Shown: piece by piece, positions 54,301-62,531 of the stretch
Layout of the letters: every line of letters begins with the position of its first letter
Position numbering within the stretch: the first letter of the stretch is position 1
NCBI GenBank assembly: GCA_965206015.1
Contig: CBDBIW010000016.1
Coordinates: 434,001-498,000 of the forward strand
Reading direction: 5' to 3'
Length of the DNA: 64,000 bases
Source: JAJCYL01 sp965206015
GTDB lineage: Bacteria > Bacteroidota > Bacteroidia > Cytophagales > Cyclobacteriaceae
Translations under genes and position numbers: made by a program
Notes under the pieces: generated by a model
Databases searched by the model: none
What the model was told of the DNA's origin: nothing
What the model saw: only the letters and a program-made list of their open reading frames with translations

Positions 54301-54708
54301 AACCAATACCTCCTCAATGACTTCATCTTTTTTTGACTTTTTCTGTCTTTTTACGTTAATGGTGGCGTCTACCCGCTTAAACACCAGCCCCATTTTGTCA
54401 GAAATATTTACAAGAACATCGTACAGTGAGGAGTTGCGATGATTGGCGGTTAATTTATCTTTTGAGATTGCATCAATATTATAAACAAATGTAAATTCTG
54501 TTTGATTTTCCAATTTTTTAAAGACTTCAACTGCATTATTTTCAGCGAATTCTACAGTTACATAGATTTCTTTGATGCTTTTCTTAGCAAGCACCTTTTG
54601 GGCGTTTCCAGTCGCTGATGCCATGAGCAAAGTAGCGCAAGACGTCATAAAAAAGATCATTGAAATCCGTATAGCATATTTATTAGTCTTTTGTAAGCAT
54701 GATTTCAT
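51349..54708 (-). CDS. SusC-like TonB-dependent transporter with STN domain
   Basis: A 1119-residue outer-membrane transporter. Order: signal peptide; STN signalling domain (about 45-115, VEFAENNAVEVFKKLENQTE); carboxypeptidase-D-like domain (about 135-205, LPGVTVLEKGTSNGTITDAN); SusC signature VVVGYGTVQKRDLTGSVSQV; plug; 22-strand barrel ending GAKAGF. The STN domain marks it as one that signals through FecR to an ECF sigma factor, and both genes are upstream. Imports oligosaccharides with SusD, powered by TonB. Confidence 0.96.
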   Translation of the reverse strand: MKSCLQKTNKYAIRISMIFFMTSCATLLMASATGNAQKVLAKKSIKEIYVTVEFAENNAVEVFKKLENQTEFTFVYNIDAISKDKLTANHRNSSLYDVLVNISDKMGLVFKRVDATINVKRQKKSKKDEVIEEVLVIDVKGQVNNSENVGLPGVTVLEKGTSNGTITDANGEYNISVNEDAVLVFSYVGFGTQEISVNGRSIVDASMVEDISQLAELVVVGYGTVQKRDLTGSVSQVKGEELESIPTSRVDQILQGRASGVQVTQSSGEPGAAPSIRIRGGNSIQGDNEPLWVIDGIIVGTNFDLNNINTNDIESVDILKDAVAVSIYGTRGANGVVLITTKNGTGSNQQGPQVTFNAYRGVQSLVTDVDFLNGREHAEYANDDATFRQAAVPFANLNSVPDVDWLDQITDNASMSNVDISVGGRSKDRDINYYFSGNYFNQDGIIRNSGIERYAFRANLDNQISKTVKAGFRINIANTERENNKVDIANLFDNGVPSRGILDANGLFTTENPVSASIARNHEADVQLKVDESTTTNILGNIYLEVSPSDKFIFRTTFSPEINSFKRNQFNPGSLPENFVINDGGDARVRTITSLGYINENTVTYTNDFGDAGTLTALGGFTIQKFTEDSTSTQAFGFSNDVTSFNNLGFGSDPTRNVVGSGFDSFQLVSWLGRVNYTLNNKYLFTVVGRLDGSSRFADGNRYAFFPSAAFGWRLSEENFIRDMNVFDDLKLRLSYGLSGSQAIPSFRTFALLDNSNTTFNGTEQAGVVLGRPSNDELKWETTRQFDVGLEAGFLEGRLNMEIDYYYKKTADLLLDVQLPRQSGFNSRLQNLGEIKNSGIEFLVNSVNVSKGDFTWSSTLTLSANRNKVLDLAGVDFINIQTLNQSGVGGRLIIGESAPVFVGVPYLGTWKSQEEIDAAGIGGDHDIGGPRFEDINGDGEVNEDDFIVLGSPQPDFYYGIGNSISYKNWSLDFFFQGTQGNEVYNSLTQTAYFGRSETNKYKETLDRWTPQNSDSDIPAAGAVAALSEVWNNSVMIEDGSHIRLKSLKLAYNVPTQKLSLNGINSLSLYFTATNLFVISGFRLKDPETGQFGRDNLRGGFTQGEYPSARTVSFGAKAGF

Positions 54709-54742
54709 ATTTTTGTGATGTTAAGTACAACATATTTAACAG

Positions 54743-54777
54743 GTTGAATAGAAATGTCTCCAAGCGTCCTATTCAAC
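54743..54777 (-). promoter_or_regulatory. Inverted repeat in the fecR-susC gap
   Basis: GTTGAATAG (54743-54751) and CTATTCAAC (54769-54777) form a perfect 9-bp inverted repeat with 17 bases between, 35 bases upstream of susC. A smaller hairpin CCACTC/GAGTGG lies at about 54794-54808. No T-run follows, so these are not simple terminators; they might be a regulatory leader structure. Confidence 0.35.
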
Positions 54778-54863
54778 ATTTAATTGCCGGCATCCACTCC
54801 TTGAGTGGTGCTGGTAATTTTTTGTCTAAATTTTTTTATTCACATTAATTCTGTGTTTGTCTA

Positions 54864-55924
54864 TTAGTAATAGGTTATGACAACCTCGTTGTCCTTTATA
54901 TCAAATTTAAAATCATTAACAAACCCAATGGAGGTCAATATTTTTTCCAGCGACCGATTGTCATATTTCGCAGTCAACTTCCATTGACGGTTTTTACGGT
55001 TATTCTCAGAAATATTTACTCCATACCATTGTTCAAGGGTGGATATAACCTCCCTGCGAGCTGTATTTCTAAAAAGTATTATCCCTTTGATCCAGGCCAT
55101 TACTTCGTTCAGGTTAAAATCATCAACTTTTAATTCCTGATTATTGACATTGAATGAAAGTTGCTCTCCAGGTTCTAAAGTGATTTGCCCACCTGGTAAC
55201 ATGGTGTCCCAATCATCCTGCTTTATTTTGATACTACCACTAGTGAGCGAAACACGCACAGTTGATTGTTCGTCCCGGGCATTGATATTAAAACTTGTTC
55301 CTAAAACTTCAGTTGATATGGTCCCAGCTTTTACGATAAATGGTCTGCTGGCATCTTTTGCTACTTCAAAGTAGGCCTCACCTGACAACAATACTTCACG
55401 ACGAGTTGAATCGAAGGGTTCAATATACTGGACATAGCTATTGTGGCTCAAAACTATTTTAGAACCATCCCTTAGAAATATTGTTGATTTTTGTCCAACA
55501 GGGTTTTTTTAACAACTTTCTCAACTCTACTCTTAATTGCCAGAGTTGAATCACTGAACAGATTATCCCTTTGCCATAGCAACCCCACCGACAGTATAAT
55601 CAGTACCGTTGCCGCAATTCTTAAGAAGTTTCTCTTCCAATTGGCCTTGAAAACAGCTCCTTTTAACTTCCTGTTTTCCTCCAATAATTTATCTAGAAGA
55701 GCAAAGTCTTCGTCATCGGTTAATTCGGCTTCATCATTTTCTACTTGGAATGCCAGCAGGGTTTGTCTCGCTTTTAATACTTCTTCCAAAATCTCCGGAT
55801 GATTCTCAATCAACTTTCGCCAAAATTGATCTGATCTTCCAGTAGGTTCATTTACCCATTTTTGAAAGAAGTCATCCCCAACAAAATCATCCCAGTTATA
55901 ACGTGTATATTTTGACTTATCCAA
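54864..55924 (-). pseudogene. FecR-type anti-sigma factor, frameshifted at an A7 run
   Basis: Two frames together make one FecR protein: 55472-55924 gives the cytoplasmic part (NWDDFVGDDFFQKWVNEP) and the membrane helix (FLRIAATVLIILSVGLLW); 54864-55451 gives the periplasmic FecR domain (REVLLSGEAYFEVAKDASRP, then GTSFNINAR) and the C-terminal domain that contacts the transporter STN. Adding one A in the A7 run (T7 at 55504-55510) restores the link VGQKSTIFLRDGSKIVLSHN. As given, the protein would stop after the membrane helix. This could be mutation, sequencing error or slippage-based switching. Confidence 0.85.
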
Positions 55925-56176
55925 TATTTAAAGGTTATAGCGTTATTTAATTAGAACATCGAAGTTCATTTCTATTAAAAAGGGTCGAAAAACTGAAACC
56001 GGACAAATTGCTCATTTAATCAGTGGCCTTTTGGGAACTTTCTTCATATAAGACAATTATTAAATAATTTAGTACAATTGAAAATGGAGATTACCTCTTA
56101 TTTTGGGTTAATAAATAGAAAGCTGCCAAATTCACTGTTTACTCATTATCAAAACCTAGAAAAGCCTTAGCAAAAA
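55925..56176. other. Divergent regulatory region between fecR and the ECF sigma gene
   Basis: About 250 AT-rich bases with no open frame. Both transcription units of the utilisation locus should start here. No TAnnTTTG element with a good -33 partner was found, which would fit control by the ECF sigma factor itself, but its recognition sequence cannot be named. Confidence 0.4.
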
Positions 56177-56809
56177 TTGCAAAAATTCAAAGCGTCTTTG
56201 AAACAACAAGAAGATCAGAATTCGGAAAAAGATGCTTCGAAGATAATCTTCAGATCATCAGAGTCTGGTTATGATGAAAGTACATTATGGGCAAATTTTC
56301 AAAACGGGGACGCAGAGGCAATTGTATATTTCTATAAAAAATACCGAAATGACATTATGCGTTTCATGCTGCAATATGTAGCCAGAGATACTGCCAAGGA
56401 TATACTTCAGGAACTTTTCTTGAGATTAATTCATAGGAAAGAGAAACTCTCAAAAGTATCAATGGTTAAGCAATACCTTTTTAAATCTGCCTACAGCATA
56501 TTTAAAGATCAACATAAACAAAATCAGAAAAGATCAGAGGTATTGCAATTGGCCCGTCATGAAATTACCTTCCATTCGCAGCAAATGACCACTGAACGCC
56601 TTATTATTGATCAGGAAATTGCCCATCAGCACATTGACCGCCTAGAAAAGAGCCTGTCTGGACTCATGGAAAGCCATAGGGAAGTCTTGCTGTTATATTA
56701 TTATCAAGGGTTCACATTGAAAGAAATCGGGGAGTTCATTGGAAAAAGTGAAGATGCGATAAGAAAACAGGTGGATCGAGCACTGAAAAAACTAAAAGAA
56801 CATATGTAA
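56177..56809 (+). CDS. ECF sigma factor (RpoE-like) of the utilisation locus
   Basis: A 210-residue sigma-70-family ECF factor. Region 2 (FYKKYRNDIMRFMLQYV, then DTAKDILQELFLRLI) and region 4 (LLLYYYQGFTLKEIGEFIGK with the helix-turn-helix SEDAIRKQVDRALKKL) are clear. Divergent to fecR-susC-susD-sulfatases, the standard arrangement in which a glycan bound by SusC releases the sigma factor from FecR. The start is a TTG at 56177; the first 35 residues are not conserved, so a later start is possible. Confidence 0.92.
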   Translation: MQKFKASLKQQEDQNSEKDASKIIFRSSESGYDESTLWANFQNGDAEAIVYFYKKYRNDIMRFMLQYVARDTAKDILQELFLRLIHRKEKLSKVSMVKQYLFKSAYSIFKDQHKQNQKRSEVLQLARHEITFHSQQMTTERLIIDQEIAHQHIDRLEKSLSGLMESHREVLLLYYYQGFTLKEIGEFIGKSEDAIRKQVDRALKKLKEHM

Positions 56810-56917
56810 AGACCAATTAAGACGATTATGTGAAATTCGAAAATTTTAAACTCCAATTCTCGCAATATCCTGCCACAAGACAGAAACTGCGTCAATTGAC
56901 TTATTGAATAATAAAAT

Positions 56918-57110
56918 CTACAGTTGATCTAGCACCAATATTCTTTTTCGTTCGGTGACATTCCCAGTTGCCCAAATTTCCACAACATAAATTCCACGAC
57001 TTAGTCCATTAATCGGAATTTCTAACTGAATTAGGTCTTGGTCGATATCTAGTGGATGGTTCAAAACTACCATGCAGACCTTTTGACCGGGCGAAAGCTC
57101 AAGAACCATA
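56918..57110 (-). pseudogene. T9SS C-terminal sorting domain remnant
   Basis: The minus-strand frame reads LDIDQDLIQLEIPINGLSRG and ends YVVEIWATGNVTERKRILVL before a stop. This is the pattern of a type A T9SS sorting domain (SxGIYxVxI, then a Lys/Arg-rich strand). The cargo protein that should precede it is missing; IS5-derived sequence starts at about 57100. It shows that T9SS-exported proteins were encoded here. Confidence 0.65.
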
Positions 57111-57340
57111 TCTTGAAAAAAGTGAAAAAGAACCAACCATTAACCCACTGGGAAAAAGCATTCCATAAACTAACAGGCCAAACAAGGTATAAAGCAGAAC
57201 GGACATTTGGGAGTATTCGCAGATGGTTTAGCGGATCGGTCGTACGCTATAGGGGAATCGAAAAGATGCACACGCAAAATTTAATGGAAGCCATTGGTTA
57301 CAATTTATACCGGTCACCTGGGGTAATTATGTTCAATTAA
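57100..57340 (+). pseudogene. IS5-family transposase C-terminus
   Basis: Reads KVKKNQPLTHWEKAFHKLTG then AERTFGSIRRWFSGSVVRYR and NLMEAIGYNLYRSPGVIMFN to the stop at 57340. ERTFGSIRRWF carries the catalytic Glu of IS5-type DDE enzymes and the YNLYRSPG ending is common in these elements. The N-terminal two thirds are absent, so it is a fragment that cut into the T9SS cargo gene on the other strand. Confidence 0.8.
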
Positions 57341-57817
57341 AAACAGTAAATAATGAGAGAAAATCACAAGAAATAAGCTCGTTGTGACCCATCTGGAGGC
57401 GTAAACACAAAAACCGGATCCCGGAACTTGCCAGAACTCATGAAATTCAAAATTTACGCTCTTTCTGCAACCTTTTGCAACGGTCTTTCTGTCTCAGTTA
57501 TCACATAGAGTCTTAAAATCCGCTACTATGATTATACAATGCCGCTAGAAGATACAAGAATATATGGATGGAATAAAACATACTTCGCATAGTATCCTTC
57601 TGGAACAAAATCCCCTCGATGATATTTTCCAACACACTGGCCATTAATCTCGCAATCAAGAATGCAGTGATTCAAAAAAGGATTTAAAAATGAACACCAA
57701 TACCCAATAGCGGTTACATTTGAGGTCAATAAACAACAGTCTCACTTTTATTTAACATAATTACCCCGTCAAGCGGCATGGGATGAACAATTCAGTCTTT
57801 CAATAAATCAGTACATT
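57341..57817. other. Intergenic region without a supported gene
   Basis: About 480 bases. A minus-strand open frame (57532-57729) has some protein-like segments (INGQCVGKYHRGDFVPEGYY) but no family, start context or partner, so I do not call it. No SAM-type riboswitch structure was recognised before metX. Confidence 0.4.
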
Positions 57818-58849
57818 TTGACCAGAGCATCTTACACGTACTCCTTTCACCACCTGGACCAACCTTACCAACTTGAACAGGGTGGTGTCATCACGCAACC
57901 TGTAATTGCCTATCATACCTACGGGACGCTCAATGAAAAGCGGGACAATGTAATAATGATCTGCCATGCGCTGACGGCAAATTCAGATGCTGAGGACTGG
58001 TGGCATGGACTGTTTGGTGCGGGAGACATATTCGATTGGGACAAGTACTTTATCATTTGTGCCAACAACCTTGGGTCACCTTATGGTACCAGTTCACCCA
58101 AACAAATCAATACTGAAACCAACAAACGCCATGGACTTGATTTTCCATTCTTCACTATCAGGGACACTGCAAATCTGCATATCAGACTCCTGGAACACTT
58201 TGATATACAGTCAGTTAAATTACTAATGGGAGGTTCTTGTGGCGGCAATATCTGTCAGGAAATCGCCTATTCATGGAGTGAAAAAATTGAAAATATGGCC
58301 CTCCTTTGCTGCTCCGCAATGGAGACACCCTGGGTCATTGCCATACATGAGTCCCAAAGAATAACGCTAAGAACAGACCCCACTCTTTACGAAAAGAGCG
58401 AGACAGCCGGACAAAACGGGCTTAAGGCTTGCAGGGCAGTAGCACTACCCTTCTACAGGACACACCCCTCTTTCAAGCTAAGGCAAAATGAAATCGATCT
58501 GAACAAAGTGGATAATTTTCGAGCTGCTTCTTATATTGATTATCAAGGAGACAAGTTCGTGAAACGTTTTGACCCTCAATGTTACTACCTCCTTTTATCC
58601 GTGTTGGATACACACAATACCGGACGAGGTAGAACAAGTATTGAGCATGCGCTCTCCGGAATGAAAGCCAATACAGTTGTCATCGGATTTGATTCTGATA
58701 TCCTGATCCCAAAGATTGAGCAACAGTTTTTAGCCAAACATATTCCAAACGCAAAGTATGTTGAAATAAAGTCCCTTTTTGGGCATGACGCTTTTTTGAT
58801 TGAAACAGACGATATCAGAAAGGCCATCCGTGAAAAAATAGAGATCTGA
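57818..58849 (+). CDS. metX: Homoserine O-acetyltransferase
   Basis: A 343-residue alpha/beta hydrolase that acetylates homoserine (acetyl-CoA donor) for methionine synthesis. Hallmarks: MICHALTANSDAEDWW, CANNLGSPYGTSSP, nucleophile Ser in MGGSCGGNICQE, Asp in GFDSDILIP and His in FGHDAFL. In most MetX proteins the nucleophile elbow reads GGSMGG; here it is GGSCGG. The start is a TTG (TTGACCAGAG) because no ATG fits. 17 bases before metY, so one operon for acetylhomoserine sulfhydrylation. Confidence 0.92.
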   Translation: MTRASYTYSFHHLDQPYQLEQGGVITQPVIAYHTYGTLNEKRDNVIMICHALTANSDAEDWWHGLFGAGDIFDWDKYFIICANNLGSPYGTSSPKQINTETNKRHGLDFPFFTIRDTANLHIRLLEHFDIQSVKLLMGGSCGGNICQEIAYSWSEKIENMALLCCSAMETPWVIAIHESQRITLRTDPTLYEKSETAGQNGLKACRAVALPFYRTHPSFKLRQNEIDLNKVDNFRAASYIDYQGDKFVKRFDPQCYYLLLSVLDTHNTGRGRTSIEHALSGMKANTVVIGFDSDILIPKIEQQFLAKHIPNAKYVEIKSLFGHDAFLIETDDIRKAIREKIEI

Positions 58850-58866
58850 GAAAACATATAATTCTA

Positions 58867-60150
58867 ATGAAAAAAGAAACCATTGCCTTACACGCCGGTT
58901 ACGAATCCGAGCCAACTACCAAAGCTGCTGCTGTACCAATCTATCAAACTGTAGCCTATGAGTTTGATAACGCCCGGCATGGTGCTGACCTGTTCAATCT
59001 TGCCGTTCCAGGGAATATCTACAGCCGAATCATGAATCCCACTGTTGATGTTCTGGAAAAAAGAGTAGCAGCATTAGAAGGAGGCATAGCCGGCTTGTGT
59101 ACTAGTGCTGGGAGTGCAGCCATTAACTACGCAATACTTAACCTGGCCGAGGCAGGAGATAATATAGTTTCAACTCCCCAACTCTATGGTGGCACCTATA
59201 CGCTTTTCGCACACATGCTGCCCAAACAGGGTATTGAAGTGCGTTTTGCAGCTTCTGATAGTGCCAGCGATTTGGCCAAGTTGATTGATGATAAAACCAA
59301 GGCTGTATTTTGTGAATCTATTGGCAATCCGGCGGGGAATATTTGTGATCTGGAGAAAATCGCAAAAGCGGCGCATGCTAAAGGAGTGCCTGTGGTTTGT
59401 GATAATACGGTAGCAACACCAGCCCTGTTAAGGCCGATTGAGCATGGGGTGGATATCGTGGTTCATTCCCTGACCAAATACATTGGTGGACATGGCACTA
59501 CCCTTGGCGGTATTATTGTAGATAGTGGTCAATTTGATTGGGCTAAAAACAAGGAGCGCTTCCCTCAATTTAATACTCCCGAACCCTCCTACCATGGTGT
59601 TGTTTATACCGAAGCATTGGGCCCAGCAGCCTATATTGGAAGAGCCAGAACTGTAGCATTAAGAAATACCGGATCATGTTTGCCAGCTATGAGTGCCTTT
59701 CAATTGTTGCAGGGGCTGGAGACCTTAAGCCTTCGAATGGAACGCCATTGTGAAAATGCCATTGCGGTAGCCAATTATCTTGAGTCGCACAAACAAGTTT
59801 CCTGGGTTGGTTATGGTGGACTAAAATCGAGCAAACACAACAAGTTGAGCAAGAAATATTGTGGAGGAAAACCTTCATCCATTATCAGTTTTTGTATTAA
59901 AGAAGGTTTTGCAAAAGCGGAGAAGTTTTACGATGCCTTACAACTATTCAAGCGCTTGGTAAATATCGGAGATGCCAAGTCGTTGGCTTGTCACCCGGCT
60001 TCAACCACGCACCGACAAATGACACCTGAAGAGCAAGTTGCTGCCGGTGTTACGGAGGATCTCTTGAGAATCTGCGTCGGTATAGAGCACATAGATGATA
60101 TCATTGCAGATTTTGACCAGGCTTTCAAGGTTGCCGGTAAAAGGAAGTAA
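58867..60150 (+). CDS. metY: O-acetylhomoserine sulfhydrylase
   Basis: A 427-residue gamma-family PLP enzyme (Cys/Met metabolism) that makes homocysteine from O-acetylhomoserine and sulfide. The PLP lysine is K204 in HSLTKYIGGHGTTLGG; YSRIMNPTVDVLEKRVAALEG, LYGGTYTLF and CDNTVATP are family blocks. The long form (over 420 residues) and pairing with metX favour MetY over cystathionine gamma-synthase. A terminator follows. Confidence 0.95.
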   Translation: MKKETIALHAGYESEPTTKAAAVPIYQTVAYEFDNARHGADLFNLAVPGNIYSRIMNPTVDVLEKRVAALEGGIAGLCTSAGSAAINYAILNLAEAGDNIVSTPQLYGGTYTLFAHMLPKQGIEVRFAASDSASDLAKLIDDKTKAVFCESIGNPAGNICDLEKIAKAAHAKGVPVVCDNTVATPALLRPIEHGVDIVVHSLTKYIGGHGTTLGGIIVDSGQFDWAKNKERFPQFNTPEPSYHGVVYTEALGPAAYIGRARTVALRNTGSCLPAMSAFQLLQGLETLSLRMERHCENAIAVANYLESHKQVSWVGYGGLKSSKHNKLSKKYCGGKPSSIISFCIKEGFAKAEKFYDALQLFKRLVNIGDAKSLACHPASTTHRQMTPEEQVAAGVTEDLLRICVGIEHIDDIIADFDQAFKVAGKRK

Positions 60151-60162
60151 CACGTAATAAAT

Positions 60163-60207
60163 GGCACTCTCAACCTGACCCTTCAAAAGTTTGAGAGTGC
60201 CGTTCTT
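60163..60207 (+). terminator. Terminator after metXY
   Basis: Perfect 11-bp stem GGCACTCTCAA (60163-60173) / TTGAGAGTGCC (60191-60201), followed by GTTCTTT. Confidence 0.75.
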
Positions 60208-60298
60208 TAATTCCTTGTCTGAAACTGAAAGCTATGGAGTTGTCAGAAGAAACAAAAGTTAACCCCTATTCGTCTGCTGCGTATTAACCATTTCACTT

Positions 60299-60306
60299 TA
60301 GTTTTG
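60299..60306 (+). promoter_or_regulatory. -7 element of the phosphoesterase gene
   Basis: TAGTTTTG matches TAnnTTTG and lies 11 bases before the ATG at 60318. No clear -33 TTG. Confidence 0.4.
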
Positions 60307-60317
60307 CTAAGAGTTTA

Positions 60318-61562
60318 ATGAACCGTCTCGTATTTGTGATTTTCCTTTCCATCTTCATATTCATTATTGACCTTTATGTCTTCCAGGCGATCAAGGTAGT
60401 CAGCACCAACTGGAATCCGGGCTGGAAAAAAGGAATCACTTATGCTTACTGGGGATTGACAGCATTTACACTCTTTGGCATCTTTGCTTATAATTTTTGG
60501 GGCATCCAACTGCGATCCTTGAGGGCAATCATACTGGTCACCACTTTTATTAATGTCTTCTCAAAAGTGTTCGCTTCATTGTTTCTGGTCATCGATGACC
60601 TCATGCGTGTGGGTCAATGGGTCTGGCAAGGTTATCAGTCCAGCGGTGCTACTACCACAACACCTGAACACACCATTACCCGCTCTGAATTCATGTCAAA
60701 GGTGACTTTAGCCGCAGGAGCTATTCCAGTTGCAACTTTCAGTTTCGGTATTATCTCTGGTGCTCACGATTACAGGATACGGAAGGTCAACGTTCCGATG
60801 AAGAATTTGCCAAAAGAATTTGATGGCCTGAGGATCGGGCAATTATCCGATATTCATAGTGGCAGCTTTTTCAATAAAAAAGCTGTGCTGGGAGGTGTAG
60901 AAATGATGCTCTCCGAAAAACCCGATGTGCTTTTCTTTACTGGAGATTTGGTCAATAACGAAAGTTCCGAGGTGAAAGATTATATAGACATTTTCGGCAA
61001 ATTAGATGCTCCACTGGGCGTATTCTCTATACTTGGGAATCATGATTACGGTGACTACAAGAGTTGGGACTCGCCCGCAGCCAAAAGTAGAAACCTGGAC
61101 GACCTCAAAGTAGCTCATAAAGAATTAGGCTGGAATCTGTTGCTGAATGAAAATCGCTTCCTGGAAGTGGGTGGTGAAAAAGTAGCCATAATTGGTGTCG
61201 AGAACTGGGGAAATCGAGGTTTTACAAAATATGGTAATTTAAATAGGGCTTATCAAGGCACCAAAGATGTTCCGGCTAAATTGTTACTTTCTCACGACCC
61301 CAGTCATTGGGATGCACAAATACGTCCAGAATATTCAGATATTGATCTTACATTGTCAGGACACACTCACGGTTTCCAGTTCGGAATCGAGATTGGCAAT
61401 TTTAAGTGGAGTCCATCTCAATACTTTTATGAGCAATGGGCTGGCCTTTATACCAAACAAAATCAGCACATCTATGTAAATCGTGGATTTGGTTTTCTAG
61501 GTTATCCTGGGCGGGTTGGTATTGCCCCGGAGATTACTGTCTTGGAGCTGAATAGAACTTAA
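60318..61562 (+). CDS. Membrane-anchored calcineurin-type metallophosphoesterase
   Basis: A 414-residue protein with three to four N-terminal membrane helices (about 1-100), a further hydrophobic segment preceded by RSEFMSKVTLAAG, and a phosphoesterase domain with all metal motifs: GQLSDIHSG (D-x-H), FTGDLVNNE, LGNHDYGD and LSGHTHGFQ. Related proteins (YkuE-like) hydrolyse phosphoesters, possibly lipid-linked ones; the substrate is unknown. Its stop codon overlaps the stop of the convergent tyrA gene. Confidence 0.9.
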   Translation: MNRLVFVIFLSIFIFIIDLYVFQAIKVVSTNWNPGWKKGITYAYWGLTAFTLFGIFAYNFWGIQLRSLRAIILVTTFINVFSKVFASLFLVIDDLMRVGQWVWQGYQSSGATTTTPEHTITRSEFMSKVTLAAGAIPVATFSFGIISGAHDYRIRKVNVPMKNLPKEFDGLRIGQLSDIHSGSFFNKKAVLGGVEMMLSEKPDVLFFTGDLVNNESSEVKDYIDIFGKLDAPLGVFSILGNHDYGDYKSWDSPAAKSRNLDDLKVAHKELGWNLLLNENRFLEVGGEKVAIIGVENWGNRGFTKYGNLNRAYQGTKDVPAKLLLSHDPSHWDAQIRPEYSDIDLTLSGHTHGFQFGIEIGNFKWSPSQYFYEQWAGLYTKQNQHIYVNRGFGFLGYPGRVGIAPEITVLELNRT

Positions 61563-62455
61563 TGCTTTTTTGAGACCTCAGACTTCTCCTTCTCTAAATA
61601 CAATCCCAATTGCTGTATTAAATGGTCGGACAACTTTGAATCGTCCTTATTTCCTTCAAAGAAAGGCTGCATTTCCTTGACATAGTTCTCGAAGCCATTC
61701 CGGTCCTGATGCTCAATCAATTGCATCAGATGGTCCACCTCATCTTTGAACATCTCAATTACTTTCCTCACATAGCGATTGTACATCTGAATATCCGCAT
61801 ACAAACGGGGGTTCTGCAAAGCATATCTGGTAAGAAAGATGATAAATATACGGTAGGTCGGAGAAGAGAGGTCTTTAACTAATTCAAGATTTGGGGCAAA
61901 TCTTGCAAGTGTCTTTGCACTAACAAATAAGTTAAAATGGTTTAAGCCTTGTATGACTCCCATTAATTTATCGTGCGCTATGAAATCAATATCAAGCACA
62001 GTTGCATTTTGGTCCAATAGCAACGTTCTGAGTTCTTTTTCAACCTTCTCCGGAAACTTGTCATTGAAGGTGAAAGTAAACACCTGGCCATCAAGGGAGA
62101 CAATGCTTTGAGAAAACATGGGGTGGATGGATAGGTATTTCAGTGCTATCCCTGGAGTGCTCTTTTTTAATTTCTGGTACTTCTCAATTAAAAATTGCTT
62201 AACACTGCAAACATCAATCAAAAGTTTCTGATCGAGTTCGGGGTAAATCTCTTCAAGGACCTCTGCAATAAATGCAATGGGAGTAGCCAGGATGATTATA
62301 TCGACAGCATGGACCAGGGACAGGTTATCAGGGTATTGCGAATGTTCATCCTTAGAAGAGAAACTCACCTCACACCCATTCTCTTGAAGGAATTTAACCC
62401 ACCAGCCACCCATTCCAGAGCTGCCACCAATTACGCCAAATTTTAGATCTTTCAC
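61559..62455 (-). CDS. tyrA: Prephenate dehydrogenase
   Basis: A 298-residue NAD(P)-dependent dehydrogenase of tyrosine synthesis. The Rossmann motif is GVIGGSSGMGGWW (residues 7-19). SIHPMFSQS (HPMF) and LMGVIQGLNHF (the family's HDxxMGxxQxLxHF) identify TyrA. The start is GTG. No fused chorismate mutase and no ACT domain are present, so feedback control by tyrosine may be weak. The gene stands alone here, convergent with the phosphoesterase. Confidence 0.9.
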   Translation of the reverse strand: MKDLKFGVIGGSSGMGGWWVKFLQENGCEVSFSSKDEHSQYPDNLSLVHAVDIIILATPIAFIAEVLEEIYPELDQKLLIDVCSVKQFLIEKYQKLKKSTPGIALKYLSIHPMFSQSIVSLDGQVFTFTFNDKFPEKVEKELRTLLLDQNATVLDIDFIAHDKLMGVIQGLNHFNLFVSAKTLARFAPNLELVKDLSSPTYRIFIIFLTRYALQNPRLYADIQMYNRYVRKVIEMFKDEVDHLMQLIEHQDRNGFENYVKEMQPFFEGNKDDSKLSDHLIQQLGLYLEKEKSEVSKKH

Positions 62456-62475
62456 GTTTTCTTTTATTGAGCCGC

Positions 62476-62483
62476 CAAAAGTA
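62476..62483 (-). promoter_or_regulatory. -7 element of tyrA
   Basis: Minus-strand TACTTTTG matches TAnnTTTG, 20 bases before the tyrA GTG. No -33 TTG at standard distance. The region is shared with the divergent fmt gene. Confidence 0.4.
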
Positions 62484-62531
62484 TCAGGTTATGATTGCTG
62501 AAAAAACCTCTGACCTACTTAAGTTCGCAAG

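Noticed and set aside
57532..57729. 65-residue minus-strand open frame
   Set aside because: Some protein-like segments, but no family, no partner gene and surrounded by debris.
57341..57817. SAM riboswitch before metX
   Set aside because: No conserved core or multi-stem layout could be recognised; only AT-rich sequence.
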